Assembly (NCBI RefSeq): GCF_039555335.1
Contig: NC_092642.1
Coordinates: forward strand, 20,960,382 to 21,024,381
DNA length: 64,000 nucleotides
Direction of reading: 5' to 3'
Origin: Amphiura filiformis
Taxonomy: Eukaryota; Echinodermata; Ophiuroidea; Amphilepidida; Amphiuridae
A program made the position numbers and the translations under genes. This document shows positions 1 to 10,023 of the stretch, one piece after another (positions within the stretch are counted from its first letter, which is position 1; each line of letters opens with the position of its first letter). The notes under the pieces are model-generated. The model did not search any database, had not been told where the DNA came from, and saw only the letters and a program-made list of their open reading frames with translations.

Positions 1-1
1 A

Positions 2-292
2 CTGTGCGAACAATTCCATGCGTATTCACGACTAGATAAAGATGGCAACAAGGTACAGATTCATTACACTTTCTCCGATGCTCATTTTGTGATATCTCCG
101 TATAATCAATATCATTTACCCCAAACCGTTTTGATGCAGGAAATCATGAATATGGGGTTCAGAGTTCATAACACAATGCCCGACTACCAGGAACTGGATT
201 ATAATAACGTTAAACAATGGTTTATTAAAGATAAAGAGAGTTCACAACACAATGCCGGTCTACCAGCAATTAAAGACAAAGAACGTTCGTAA
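2..292 (+). CDS. KCTD-like BTB protein, type A, 3' end only (5' truncated by window edge)
   Basis: The reading frame is open from position 2 to the TAA at 290-292 and is identical to the C-terminal 96 codons of the complete gene at 12224-12949. Only the variable C-terminal region is present, including the LPQTVLMQEIMNMGF segment that corresponds to the conserved ALKLELLNLGF segment of the other copies, and the tail KQWFIKDKESS. The BTB half would lie left of the window. The last 20 or so codons are a read-through: the family stop after ESS (TCA TAA in later repeat units) is TCA CAA here, so translation runs into the next repeat unit and ends in KDKERS. Nothing in the sequence shows whether it is expressed. 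Confidence 0.8.
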   Translation: MCEQFHAYSRLDKDGNKVQIHYTFSDAHFVISPYNQYHLPQTVLMQEIMNMGFRVHNTMPDYQELDYNNVKQWFIKDKESSQHNAGLPAIKDKERS

Positions 293-1232
293 TACAATGC
301 CGGTCTACCAGCAATTGGATCATAGTCAACAATGGTTTATTAAAGACAAAGAGAGTTCACAACACAATGCCGGTCTACAAAGAACGTTCGTAACACTATG
401 CCGGTCTCACCAGCAATTGGATCATAGTAACATAAAACAATGGTTTATTAAAGATAAAGTGAGTTCATAACTCAATGCCGGTCTACCAGCAATTGGATCG
501 AATGCGAGACGTCTCACCCCGAAACACCATTGGATCATAGTAACGTAAAACAATGGTTTATTAAAGATAAAGAGAGTTCATAACACAATGCCGGTCTACC
601 AACAATCGGATCATAGTAACATAAAACAATGGTTTATTAAAGATAAAGAGAGTTCATAACTCAATGCCGGTCTACTAGCAATTGGATCATAGTAACATAA
701 AACAATGGTTTATTAAAGATAAAGAGAGTTCATAACACAATGCCGGTCTACCAGCAATTGGATCATAGTAACATAAAACAATGGTTTATTAAAGATAAAG
801 AGAGTTCATAACACAATGCCGGTCTGCCAGCAATTGGATCATAGTAATATAAAACAACGGTTTATTAAAGATAAAGAGAGTTCATAACACAATGCCGGTC
901 TGCCAGCAATTGGATCATAGTAACATAAAACAATGGTTTATTAAAGATAAAGAGAGTTCATAACACAATGCCGGTCTACCAGCAATTGGAGCATAGTAAC
1001 GTAAAACAATGGTTTATTAAAGATAAAGAGAGTTCACAGCACAATGCCGGTCTACCAGCAATTGGAGCATAGTAACATAAAACAATGGTTTATTAAAGAT
1101 AAAGAGAGTTCATAACACTATGGCTGACAACCAGGAGATGGATCCAAATAATATAAAACAATGGTTTATCAAAGACAAAGTAAATTCATAACACAATGTC
1201 TTAATAACAGGATCTGGATCATCATGATCATA
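172..1232 (+). repeat. 76-bp minisatellite derived from the C-terminal codons of the type A gene
   Basis: About 13 units of a 76-bp repeat; successive copies of the CAATGG word lie 76 bp apart between 627 and 931. The first unit is the coding tail of the gene ending at 292. Most later units read ATG, 22 further codons (MPVYQQLDHSN... to ...IKDKESS) and TAA, followed by 4 nt and the next ATG. The units around 300-520 are rearranged, with deletions and a short insertion near 500-520. The array is interrupted at 1232 by an inverted-repeat transposon and continues as decayed units to about 2080. The same array occurs at 12829-13889. Confidence 0.9.
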
Positions 1233-1940
1233 AACGCATTCCAAAAAGAAAGTATCCAGTTTGATTTTGGTCCATAAATCAAAGATGGTGTCTTAAATCA
1301 AGACCTACCAAACGTATGGTACAGATGAATTTATTCCGCACAGTTTGATACCTCATTTGTCCAATTCGATGAAGAATTGATGACACAGTGACCTTTTAAA
1401 TGCAATCACCTCAATTTTAAAAGTTGCAGTAATCCCTATGTGGTTTTCTTCCTGCTTCTAGTCAAGATTCTTCATAAAGGTACACAATAATAAAGACGGT
1501 ATAAGACTGTTTGACTTCACTTCATGTGTTTTATTCAATACAGATGCTCTTTTATTCCTTCCGCAATGTTTTACTCTTCACAGTCAATATCTGGTATGTC
1601 CTCCTAGCTCCTGCTGCATCAATGACTGCCAAACAGACATCTGTGGCGCATGCTTTTAGTGAGACGCCTGATGCGCCCTGGCCTTGATCTATCGCTGCCC
1701 ATATTGAGCATGTTGAGTAGCAGGACCAAATCAATAGAAATTTACTGCAACTTTTAAAATTGAGGCGATTGCATTCAAAAGATCATTGTGTCATCAATTC
1801 TGCATCGATTTAGACAAATGAGGTACCAAAATGTGCGGAATAAATTTATCGGTAACATACTTTTGGAAGGTCTTGATTTAAGACCCCATCTTTGACTTAT
1901 GGACCAAAATCAAACTGGATACTTTCTTTTGGGATGCGTT
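1233..1940. mobile_element. Non-autonomous inverted-repeat transposon, TA target site
   Basis: Long inverted arms (about 1233-1436 and 1740-1940) begin AACGCATTCC and end GGGATGCGTT, flanked by TA on both sides (1231-1232 and 1941-1942). It interrupts a 76-bp repeat unit: uninterrupted units read GATCATAGTAAC at the junction, so the empty site carries one TA. This fits a Tc1/mariner-like target preference. The roughly 300-bp middle has no recognisable transposase. Confidence 0.8.
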
Positions 1941-2628
1941 TAGTAACATACAATAATGGTTTATTAAAGCCACAGTCATGACAGTGAGCTTATGACACAA
2001 TATCTGAATACCAGTAACTGGATCCTTGTAACATAAAACAATGGGTTTTTTAAGACAAAGAGGCCGGGGTTCAATATTGTTTGCATTAGTAATTTGAATT
2101 GAATACGATTTCATAATAAATTATACATCAATGTCTTGCGTTTTTGAAATATTTTGTTAATCATCCGCATCGCAATGTATCGATATGCATTGTTCTCTTT
2201 CTCTCCCTCTCCCTCTAGAATATTTGTGCGCCCATGGTGTATTTTGGCTTCTATTTTGGAATTATGTCTTGATAAGAGATTTTAATGCCTTATGTTAAGA
2301 GAGTAACTAAAAATATTCTCATAGACAGCACTGTTAAGTGGCCAAGATACTAAGTGAAATTTCATTCATTGTACCTAAGTATTTCGGCTTAAAATAACCA
2401 GACAACCTTCTTGACAGTGTTATTTGTATTATTCCATATTTAGCAAATAACAAAAAAATGAAACTGGACCAAAATCGTACATTATTATGGCTTTAAAGCA
2501 GCATTAACCATTTAACTTGCACCATCACATTGCTTTGATTTAGACTTGTTAAACAATTTGGGTGAAAGAATTAACTTTATTTTGTAATGTTCTGAAATAT
2601 TGTACCGGTGTTATAGTTGCCTTACGTT
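1941..2628. other. Decayed 76-bp units, then shared spacer
   Basis: Positions 1941-2080 hold two decayed 76-bp units. The rest is a non-coding spacer that recurs at 8480-8718 joined to 9173-9460, and in part at 25230-25420 and 27090-27370. It contains short pyrimidine runs near 2197-2216 and no gene that can be supported. Confidence 0.6.
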
Positions 2629-2808
2629 CAGGCCCGTACGCAGGGGGAGGGGGGTGCTGGCCCCAATTTGTAAAAGTATACAAAAGTCCCAAAAATTGCA
2701 GAATTTGCGAGCGTAGTTTTTTGTCCACTTTTCACAAAATCGCCCCCCCTGGAAAAAGATCCACTTTTCAAAATCAGCACCCCAAATGAAATCCTGCATA
2801 CGGGCCTG
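2629..2808. mobile_element. hAT-like MITE with 8-bp target-site duplication
   Basis: A 180-bp element with terminal inverted repeats CAGGCCCGTACGCAGG and CCTGCATACGGGCCTG. It is flanked by the 8-bp direct repeat CTTACGTT at 2621-2628 and 2809-2816. The paralogous spacer near 9460 has the same flanks with a single copy of that word and no element. An 8-bp duplication and CAG-type ends are typical of the hAT superfamily. The inside is rich in G and C homopolymers and codes for nothing. Confidence 0.88.
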
Positions 2809-3924
2809 CTTACGTTACCTTCTTGCATTACGTCATTGACAGTAGCGTGCCCCTCTGACCAAAGGGCAAAGGAAAAGAAAAAGGGCTAATTGCACGCATC
2901 GTCCCAATAAACATGATAAAGTCTTTTGAGGCTCGAAGACATGTAGGGCGAATTTCTCGACGGGTGGCTTAGCAATTGGCTTGTCTAGCCTCAAGGCTTA
3001 AGAGGTCGTAAGACCAGGCTTAACTGAAAACGTATTTTCCGAAGCACGGCTACCATAGCCTCGAGGCTTCGTTAGCACGTGGGCCAGGCTTGTAGGATTA
3101 GCCACAGGCTTCAGTAAAATTTGCATTTATCGAAATAAGTCTTCTGTAGCCGTAGTCTACGCAAGCCTGTTAGACCAGGCTTACAGCGGCTTTTCTTGGC
3201 CCTGCCTCAGAGCAGGTCTTATAGGTCGTAAGCCTTGGTCTATTTCAATTTACAAATTATTTAAATTGTAACGCAAAGTTTATCTTTGATATTTTTGACG
3301 GTATTTCAATTAACATGAGTAAGCAATCGCGTAACTGGGGGGGGGGGGCTCTTGCCCCCCCCCCCCCCCCCATGAAAAAGGTAAATTAGGCCTACTTCTG
3401 AGAGTTATTAATTAACCTCATATTTGGTCATTTTAACCTTAAAACTCAATTTTAATGTTAAATAAATTGCATTTATCCCACTTTTGTACCATTTTGTCAC
3501 CAGCTTTAATAGCTTAAATATGGAATTTGTACCATAATTTTTTCAAAACACAAAACACCAAAAAAAGTCAAAAAGAAATCTACGCCAATGTTCCGGGGAC
3601 ACATTCCAAGCAGATCCTATAACTCCTCAGACCCACTCCACCCTTTACAATCCCAAACAGCATGAACGATGCCTGCCCCTCATTTATTATGTTTGCCCCC
3701 GCTCTCCCCCACCCCCAAATGAAAATGTCTAGTTACGCCACTGTGGGTAAGTAATTGTTCGATTTAGTTGAACATTTCAGCATTTTATTTCAGTGTTCAT
3801 TTGAGTTAGTTGATTTTTTTAAGTAGCTGTTGCTATCATAAGACCTACTCATTTTGAATGATGATTTTTTTAACAACGAATATAATTTTAAAAAAATTCT
3901 TTCATCATCATCATGATCATCCGA
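2809..3924. other. Gene-free repeat segment with AGGCTT-rich stretch and G/C tracts
   Basis: No supportable gene. 2940-3240 is unusually rich in the words AGGCTT and AAGCCT in both orientations. 3340-3372 is a G run facing a C run, and it differs from the duplicate at 16003-16041, as does 3545-3580 from 16205-16235. The stretch begins near CAGTAGCGT and ends near ACGCCACTG (3735-3743), which may be degraded terminal repeats. Confidence 0.45.
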
Positions 3925-4223
3925 AACGTTTTGAAGATTTTGACCTGCTGAAGGAAGCTGATTTCTACAAGATTCCAGAACTGATTAGAGCAATTCGAAC
4001 AAAAAAGGAAAAGAACTGAGAAGTCAGTTTAATAATGATATCGTGAGTGGGAAGTATATCGCACTGGAGGTATTATATGCCAAGTCATTTTCCAGATCAA
4101 AAAGTGCACATTCTGGGCCACGAATTTGGATCAAAAACCTGCGAACGATTGCAATATCAAACAGTTCTCGTATTGTAAAAATAGACTATCAAGATGATAA
4201 ACAACACCAAGAAATGTGTACTT
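3925..4223 (+). pseudogene. Type A KCTD-like gene fragment
   Basis: Sequence from ...FEDFDLL through EADFYKIPELIRAIR and into the linker matches the middle of the type A gene at 12224-12949 (about 12447-12680). The BTB start is missing, the frame stops at KEKN-TGA near 4019, and small deletions follow. The right end is cut by the transposon at 4224, beyond which type A-like 3' flank continues at 4906. The identical fragment at 16587 keeps one codon lost here. It is a decayed internal piece of a paralogue, not a working gene. Confidence 0.8.
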
Positions 4224-4905
4224 CCCAGCAAACACAAAAACGTTTTAAATAAGTTATATTTTGGCTTTTGGTTTAGGTAAAAACGTTTTAATAACATTAA
4301 AATGTCGGGTTATATAAAGGTCATTATAACGTTTTAAACGTTTTGTATGAAAACACACTACAACAATATTTTTAGATGTTTTCAAAAAATGTTATTGTAA
4401 ACTATTTTTTGCAAACATTTTTGCCAAATATTTTGACAACACTTAAATAACATTATGTTAAAATATTTGAACCCAGCAAACACAGAAATGTTTTTAAAAT
4501 GTTTTTTTTTCAACAATTTTAATAACATTTAAATGTCGGGTTATATAAAGGTTATGAAAACGTTTTTAAAACGTTATTGCAAATATTTTGGGCAAACATT
4601 TTTCGTAAAATATTTTATCAACCCCAAAATAACATTCTGTTTAGAATGTTTTGTATCAAGTTTTCAATGTTTTTAGAATGTTATCAAAACGTTTTTATAC
4701 CCTTTATATAACCCGACATTTAAACGTTTTCTGTAAAACATTTTTGTTTGCTGAGCAGTAGATTATCAAAAAATGTTTTTTTAAGGTTATGAAACGGTTT
4801 TATACTCTTAATATAACCCTTTATATAACCCGACATTTAAACGTTTTCTGACAACCTTTTATAACCTTTTGCGAATGATGTCGAAAACGTTTTGTGTTTG
4901 CTGGG
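4224..4905. mobile_element. Inverted-repeat element with CCCAGCAAACAC ends
   Basis: The element starts CCCAGCAAACACAAAAACG and ends with the inverse GTTTGCTGGG. Its interior repeats AAACGTTTT and ATAACCCGACATTTAAACG-like words in both orientations. The diverged segment near 31040-31060 has the flanks joined without the element, so it is an insertion. Copies occur at 16888-17565 and 58288-58680, with a decayed relative at about 11500-11803. No coding capacity. Confidence 0.85.
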
Positions 4906-5813
4906 ATATGCTTTGATTTTAATCAGAAATCATGCCAGTAAAAGCTATCTTCTGAAATTGTGTAATATTCCATCCTTCAATTCTCTGCTGTCACAAGACT
5001 CCTGCACCAGGACTGTAAGAACATAACTCTTAATCGCAGTGGATGATGCGTGAAAGCCGGGGAGGTCTACATTGAACATAAGTGTCGTTCTTCACACTGT
5101 AACTGTGAACACAATGAAACAACCAGTTGTTTTATATTAAAAAGTATTCCAAAGTCGAGGCATATTCTAAATATTAATTGTCACATTTGATCTTCAGCTG
5201 GTGCTTCATCATCAGTGTGATCAGGACCAAGGTTGTAATTTCTATTTGAATATAAGCATTGTAAGATTGGTAATTCTATAAAGAAATGATTTCAATCTAT
5301 CATCATCAACCATATCATAACAGAATGAGATAAGATTTTTTTTCTTCGAATATTTACTAGAAAAGATGGTGGGGAGCGAAGTCTAAAAATCGATTTCATG
5401 ATACTAGTACTCAAAGAGAATCTGGTATTGACATGTCAGTATTAATGTATGTCTTATTAACGAAGGGAAATGTATCATGTTTAGTATCCTAATAATTGCA
5501 TGAATTTGCTCTTTTTTTAAATATGTATTTTGATTTTGATTTCCCCTCGGCTAATGCGCTAATCCTAGTGAAATATAAAACGGTTCAAATGGTATCGAGA
5601 CTTTTCGGACACCCTGTACAACCCCCGGGTACAACAATGGTTACAGCTACAGAGCCTCTACAGTGAGCTCATAACACTATGTCTGGATACCAGCAACTAA
5701 CTTGATCCTAATATAATATAAAACAAATGGGGGTTTTAAAAGACAAAGATGGTTCAATATTGTTTGCATTAGTTATTTGACTTGAATACGATCTTATAAT
5801 AAATTAAACATAA
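4906..5813. other. Shared intergenic spacer without genes
   Basis: A non-coding stretch that recurs, diverged, at 31050-31293, 32166-32365 and 32621-32830, where two insertions interrupt it. It includes one decayed 76-bp repeat unit at about 5665-5760. I see no gene. Confidence 0.6.
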
Positions 5814-5950
5814 TTTGGCGCCGATAAGACACCGTAGTGAAGGAAACACGTCCTGGGTCATAACCTCATGATTTGTGCATGATGATATATTGCGTGATCC
5901 GTCGTGCTTATATGCTCTCTAGACGGTTGAATGCTGCAATTTGGGGTGTG
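5814..5950 (+). promoter_or_regulatory. Conserved upstream module of the KCTD-like genes
   Basis: About 135 bp lying 317 bp before the ATG at 6131. The same module recurs before most B-type copies (18472, 22363, 27581, 29169, 59110, 62775; part of it at 38471) and once without a gene at 9633. Shared words include GGCGTCGATA, GACACCGTA, GGAAGGAA..TCCTG, TTGCGTGAT and CTAGACGG..GAATG. Position and conservation suggest a promoter or 5' UTR element; function is inferred. Confidence 0.5.
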
Positions 5951-6130
5951 AATATTTAAAATTGTAATAATTTGCCAACTGAACCTAAAGAATTTTGGGG
6001 AACTACTACTACAAGGATTAATATTATTGTTATGTTTGAAAAATAATAGAAACACTACTGTATGCATGTATTGGATGCTGAAGATCTGCAATAGCACATT
6101 GATCTACTCGTATCCAGTAGAATTGGCAAA

Positions 6131-6810
6131 ATGGCTGAAATCGTTAAGCTTAACGTTGGAGGTGTTATTTACACTACATCACGGTCAACATTGACTAAAT
6201 ATCCTAACTCTATGCTCGGTACTATGTTCAGTGGACGCTTACCAACAACGAAAGATGAACACGGTAACTATTGGATCGATAGCAATGGAGAAATATTCCG
6301 CTATGTGCTGGAATTCTTACGGCGTGGTTGCCTGGTGGTTCCAGATCATTTTCAGGATTTTGAACTTCTGGAAAAAGATGCTGATTTTTATCAGATTCCT
6401 GAATTATCCGAAGCAGTGAAAGCAAGAAGGTGTGCACAATATGGGAACCAGGCCACTGAAGAACGTCTTGTAGTCAAAATTAAAATGGATGCGACGGCTT
6501 ATAAAGACCACTTGTTGCAAATCTTTGGTTCAAAAGATGCAATTGGTAGATTACAATTGACCCTTCATCAGTATCAACGCGAACAAGTCAATAAGATGAA
6601 ATGTGGTGAAAGCAGCATCGTAATTAAGAAGTATCGTCCCTTATTCTTCCGCTGGCTGCCTTGAAACTTGAACTGCTCAATTTAGGCTTCAATATGTGTC
6701 AGGATATGCCTGATGATGTGCCCGATTTAGACCTGCAGAGCGTGTCCGATTTAGACCTGCAGAGCGTGATAGGACCCACTTATACATACTGGTGTATGAA
6801 ACAAAAGTAA
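6131..6810 (+). pseudogene. KCTD-like BTB protein, type B copy 1, frame broken by 1-nt deletion
   Basis: The ATG sits in CAAAATGG, with A at -3 and G at +4. The BTB/T1 domain spans residues 1-95 with LNVGGVIYTTS, TLTKYPNSMLGTMFSG, GNYWID and FRYVLEFLRRG. The C-terminal domain follows, but one C missing from a CCCC run near 6636 shifts the frame, and the track ends at a TGA near 6664 (177 codons). The old frame resumes to TAA at 6810 with the normal family ending TYWCMKQK. The near-identical copy at 18789 lacks this deletion but carries a different 1-nt change. A sequencing error in a homopolymer is as likely as true inactivation. Confidence 0.8.
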
Positions 6811-7098
6811 TGGGCAGTGGCAATGGAAAATCGTGCTACAAGTGAGGGGCATCTAGAGGTACGGAGCCAGGACCCACTGAAGACCTCCGGTGAATTTTAA
6901 TAATGATGATTTTAACTTCTTCGCGGTCATTTCTTTAAACATCAAAATGGTGGATTTTAGAATTAAATTATAACCAGATAACATAAAAATGATGCTGTTA
7001 ATTCAATCCTGGGGAATGTGACATAAGTTTATCTCATGGCTCTGATTGTCTAGACCTGCTTTTTCCCAAGAATTTGAATTAAGCTTTAATACGATACC

Positions 7099-7104
7099 AA
7101 TAAA
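7099..7104 (+). terminator. Candidate polyadenylation signal AATAAA
   Basis: AATAAA about 290 bp after the family stop at 6810. The same position and context are kept at 19759-19764 and 24537-24542 after the sister genes, which supports it as the shared 3' processing signal. Confidence 0.5.
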
Positions 7105-7196
7105 GCTATTATCTCGCTTAAGTGCTCGGATAGCAACGTTTGCACAGTGTTTTTCTGGGACATGAGAGCACATCAGACATATGAATTCTGAATACG

Positions 7197-8330
7197 GGAT
7201 CATAGTAACATAAAACAATGGTTTATTAAAGATAAAGAGAGTTCATAACTCAATGCCGGTCTACCAACAATTGGATCATAGTAACATAAAACAATGGTTT
7301 AATAAAGATAAAGAGGGTTCATAACACAATGCCGGTCTACCAGCAATTGGAGCATAGTAACATAAAACAATGGTTTATTAAAGACAAAGAGAGTTCCTAA
7401 CACAGTGCCGGTCTACCAGCAATTGGATCATAGTAACATAAAACAATGGTTTATTAAAGATAAAGAGAGTTCACAACACTATGCCGGTCTATCAGCAATT
7501 GGATCATAGTAACATAAAACAATGGTTTTTAAAGATAAAGAGAGTTCTTAACACAACGACGGTCTACCAGCGATTTGGATCATAGTAACATAAAACAACG
7601 GTTTATTAAAGATAAAGAGAGTTCACAACACAATGCCGGTCTACCAGCAATTGGATCATAGTAACATAAAATAACGGTTTATTAAAGATAAAGAGAGTTT
7701 CTAACTCAATGCCAGTCTACCAGCAATTGGATCATAGTAACATAAAACAATGGTTTATTAAAGATAAAGAGAGTTCACAACACAATGCCGGTCTACCAGC
7801 AATTGGATCATAGTAACATAAAACAATGGTTTATTAAAGATAAAGAGAGTTCATAACTCAATGCCGGTCTACCAGCAATTGGATCATAATAACATAAAAC
7901 AATGGTTTAATAAAGATAAAGAGAGTTCATAACTCAATGCCGGTCTACCAGCAATTGGATCATAATAACATAAAACAATGGTTTAATAAAGATAAAGAGA
8001 GTTCATAACTCAATGCCGGTCTACCAGCAATTGGATTATAGTAACATAAAACAATGGTTTAATAAAGATAAAGAGAGTTCATAACTCAATGCCGGTCTAC
8101 CAGCAATTGGAGCATAGTAACATAAAACAATGGTTTAATAAAGATAAAGAGAGTTCATAACTCAATGCCGGTCTACCAGCAATTGGATCATAGTAACATA
8201 AAACAATGGTTTATTGAAGATAAAGAGAGTTCATAACACTATGGCTGACTACCAGGAGATGGATCCAAATAACATAAAACAATGGTTTATCAAAGACAAA
8301 GAAAATTCATAACACAATGTCTGAATAACA
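7197..8330 (+). repeat. 76-bp minisatellite array downstream of type B copy 1
   Basis: About 14 well-preserved units start 386 bp after the gene's stop and just beyond its AATAAA; two or three decayed units extend the array to about 8470. Most units keep ATG, frame and TAA. Exceptions include a 2-nt deletion near 7527 and an altered start near 7556. The last good unit (about 8241-8312) reads MADYQEMDPNN..., closer to a gene tail than the MPVYQQLDHSN units. The array is repeated at 19857-20990. Confidence 0.9.
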
Positions 8331-8718
8331 TGATCTGGATCATAGTAACATACAATAATGGTTTATTAAAGCCACAGTCGTGACAATGAGCCCATGACAC
8401 AATGTATGAAAACCAGTAACCATGGTAACTGGATCCTTGTAACATAAAACAATGGGGGGTTTTAAAAGACAAAGATGGTTCAATATTGTTTGCATTAGTA
8501 ATTTGAATGTCTTGTGTTTCTGAAATATTTTGTTAATCATCCGCAATTCCGCATCGCAATCTCGATATGCATTGCTCTCTTTCTCCCCTTCTCCATCTAG
8601 AATATTTGTGCGCCCATGTCGTATTTTGGCTTCTAATTTGTAATTAATGTCTTGATAAGAGATTTTAATGCCTTATGTTAAGACAGTAATTAATATCCCC
8701 ATAGAACAGCACAGTTAA
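8331..8718. other. Decayed repeat units and shared spacer
   Basis: Decayed 76-bp units to about 8470, then the same spacer found at 2080-2340. No gene seen. Confidence 0.55.
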
Positions 8719-9172
8719 GGGGTGGTGCAATAATTATGTGTACCCCGGGTGGTGAATTATAGGGGGGCAAAGATGCTTTGGCATTCAAAAGGGGGTCAAG
8801 CATTTTTGGCAGGTCAAAAGGGGGGGGGGGGCAAGCAATTTTTGGCACAGATATTTTGGGTACCATTTTATATTAAGCCCTAAAAAGGCGTAGGAAAACG
8901 TTAGGAACACGTTCAAATATGCAAAATATCCTGCTCGCTGCGCTCGCATTATATGATAAGACAATTTAAGGTTTTAAATTCGGGTTCCCCAAAATCTTGC
9001 ATGTGTAAGGGGGGGGAGATTTTTGGCACGTCAAAAGGGGGGGCAAAGTTTTTTGGCACGTCGAAGGGGGGGCAAAGATTTTTGGCACGGCCAAAGGGGG
9101 GGCAAGCGATTTTGGGCAGACCATTTTGAGAATTCACCACCCCAGGGGTACACATAATTATTGCACCACCCC
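8719..9172. mobile_element. Harbinger-like MITE, TAA target-site duplication
   Basis: The ends are GGGGTGGTGCAATAATTATG and its inverse, flanked by TAA at 8716-8718 and 9173-9175. The spacer copies near 2335 and 14993 read TTAAGTGGCC with a single TAA and no element. A 3-bp TAA duplication and GG-rich ends fit PIF/Harbinger. The interior is a set of G tracts separated by TTTTTGGCA-type words, also present in inverse orientation near the right end. It differs strongly from the duplicate at 21379-21901. No transposase. Confidence 0.82.
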
Positions 9173-9632
9173 TAAGCAGCCAAGATGCTAAGTGAAATTT
9201 CATTCATTTTACCTCAGTATTTCGGCTTACAATAACCAGACAACCTTCTTGACAGTGTTATTTGTATTATTCCATATTTAGCAAATAACAAAAAATGAAA
9301 CTGGACCAAAATCGTACATTATTATGGCTTTAAAGCAGCATTAACCATTTCACTTGCACCATCACATTGCTTTTATTTAGACTTGTTAAACAATTTGGGT
9401 GAAAGAATTAACTTTATTTTGTAATGTTCTGAAATATTGTACCGATGTTATAGTTGGCTTACGTTACCTTCATGCATTTGACAAAAATATGTGTACTTTC
9501 GTATACCTCTCCTTTTACTGTGAGAGATATATGGTGAAAAGAAGAAAAAATCCAATCAAACTCGATCTGCCTTGCATTAGTTATATCGAGAGTTGGGATA
9601 AGGAGGCTGCCTTTTCTTTGTTCTTATCAATT
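9173..9632. other. Shared upstream block with a doubtful small ORF
   Basis: This block recurs at 21902-22362, 27090-27580 and, diverged, 58090-58285, each time ahead of the upstream module. An 85-codon frame at 9399-9656 has a lysine/arginine-rich core (VKRRKNPIK.DLPCIS.IE.WDKEAA) also readable at 27355-27591. At 58190-58285 the start is out of frame with the core. It resembles no known family and may be untranslated. Confidence 0.4.
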
Positions 9633-9785
9633 GGCGTCGATAAGACACCGTACTGAAGGAAACACGTCCTGGGTCATATCGTCATAGCCTCGTGATTTCT
9701 GCATGATGATTTGCGTGATCTGTCGTGCTTATATGTGGTCTAGACGGTCGAATGTTGCAATTTGGCGTCATTCGATGTGAATATA
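9633..9785 (+). promoter_or_regulatory. Orphan copy of the conserved upstream module
   Basis: It matches the module that precedes the B-type genes, and its duplicate at 22363 does precede the gene at 23615. Here the duplicated segment ends 240 bp later and no KCTD-like gene follows within 2 kb; the next gene is the type A copy at 12224. Confidence 0.5.
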
Positions 9786-10023
9786 TTTTTGCTGAACCAG
9801 GAAATGGTATCAGCCTATTATGAGTGAATGTTACTAGGTTACTAGCTTACTAACTCACTAACCATTTGGTCTGAAATGGACATATCTCGAAATGCCACGA
9901 AGGTATGACCCCATGAGTGGTGTCATATGAAAGAGGAAAACATAAAGAATATAATAAAAATATTTCCAAATGTCAGAGATCATCCAGGGGTCACAGGGGT
10001 CAAAAAAAGGTAATTTTAACCAA

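Noticed and set aside
172-1232. 76-bp and 32-bp arrays as CRISPR arrays
   Set aside because: Units are contiguous tandem repeats with no unique spacers, in an animal genome; the 76-bp unit is a copy of gene coding sequence.
5858-6097. Minus-strand 79-codon frame upstream of the type B genes (also 18516)
   Set aside because: Lies over the upstream module and 5' flank, and the diverged sister flanks do not keep the frame.
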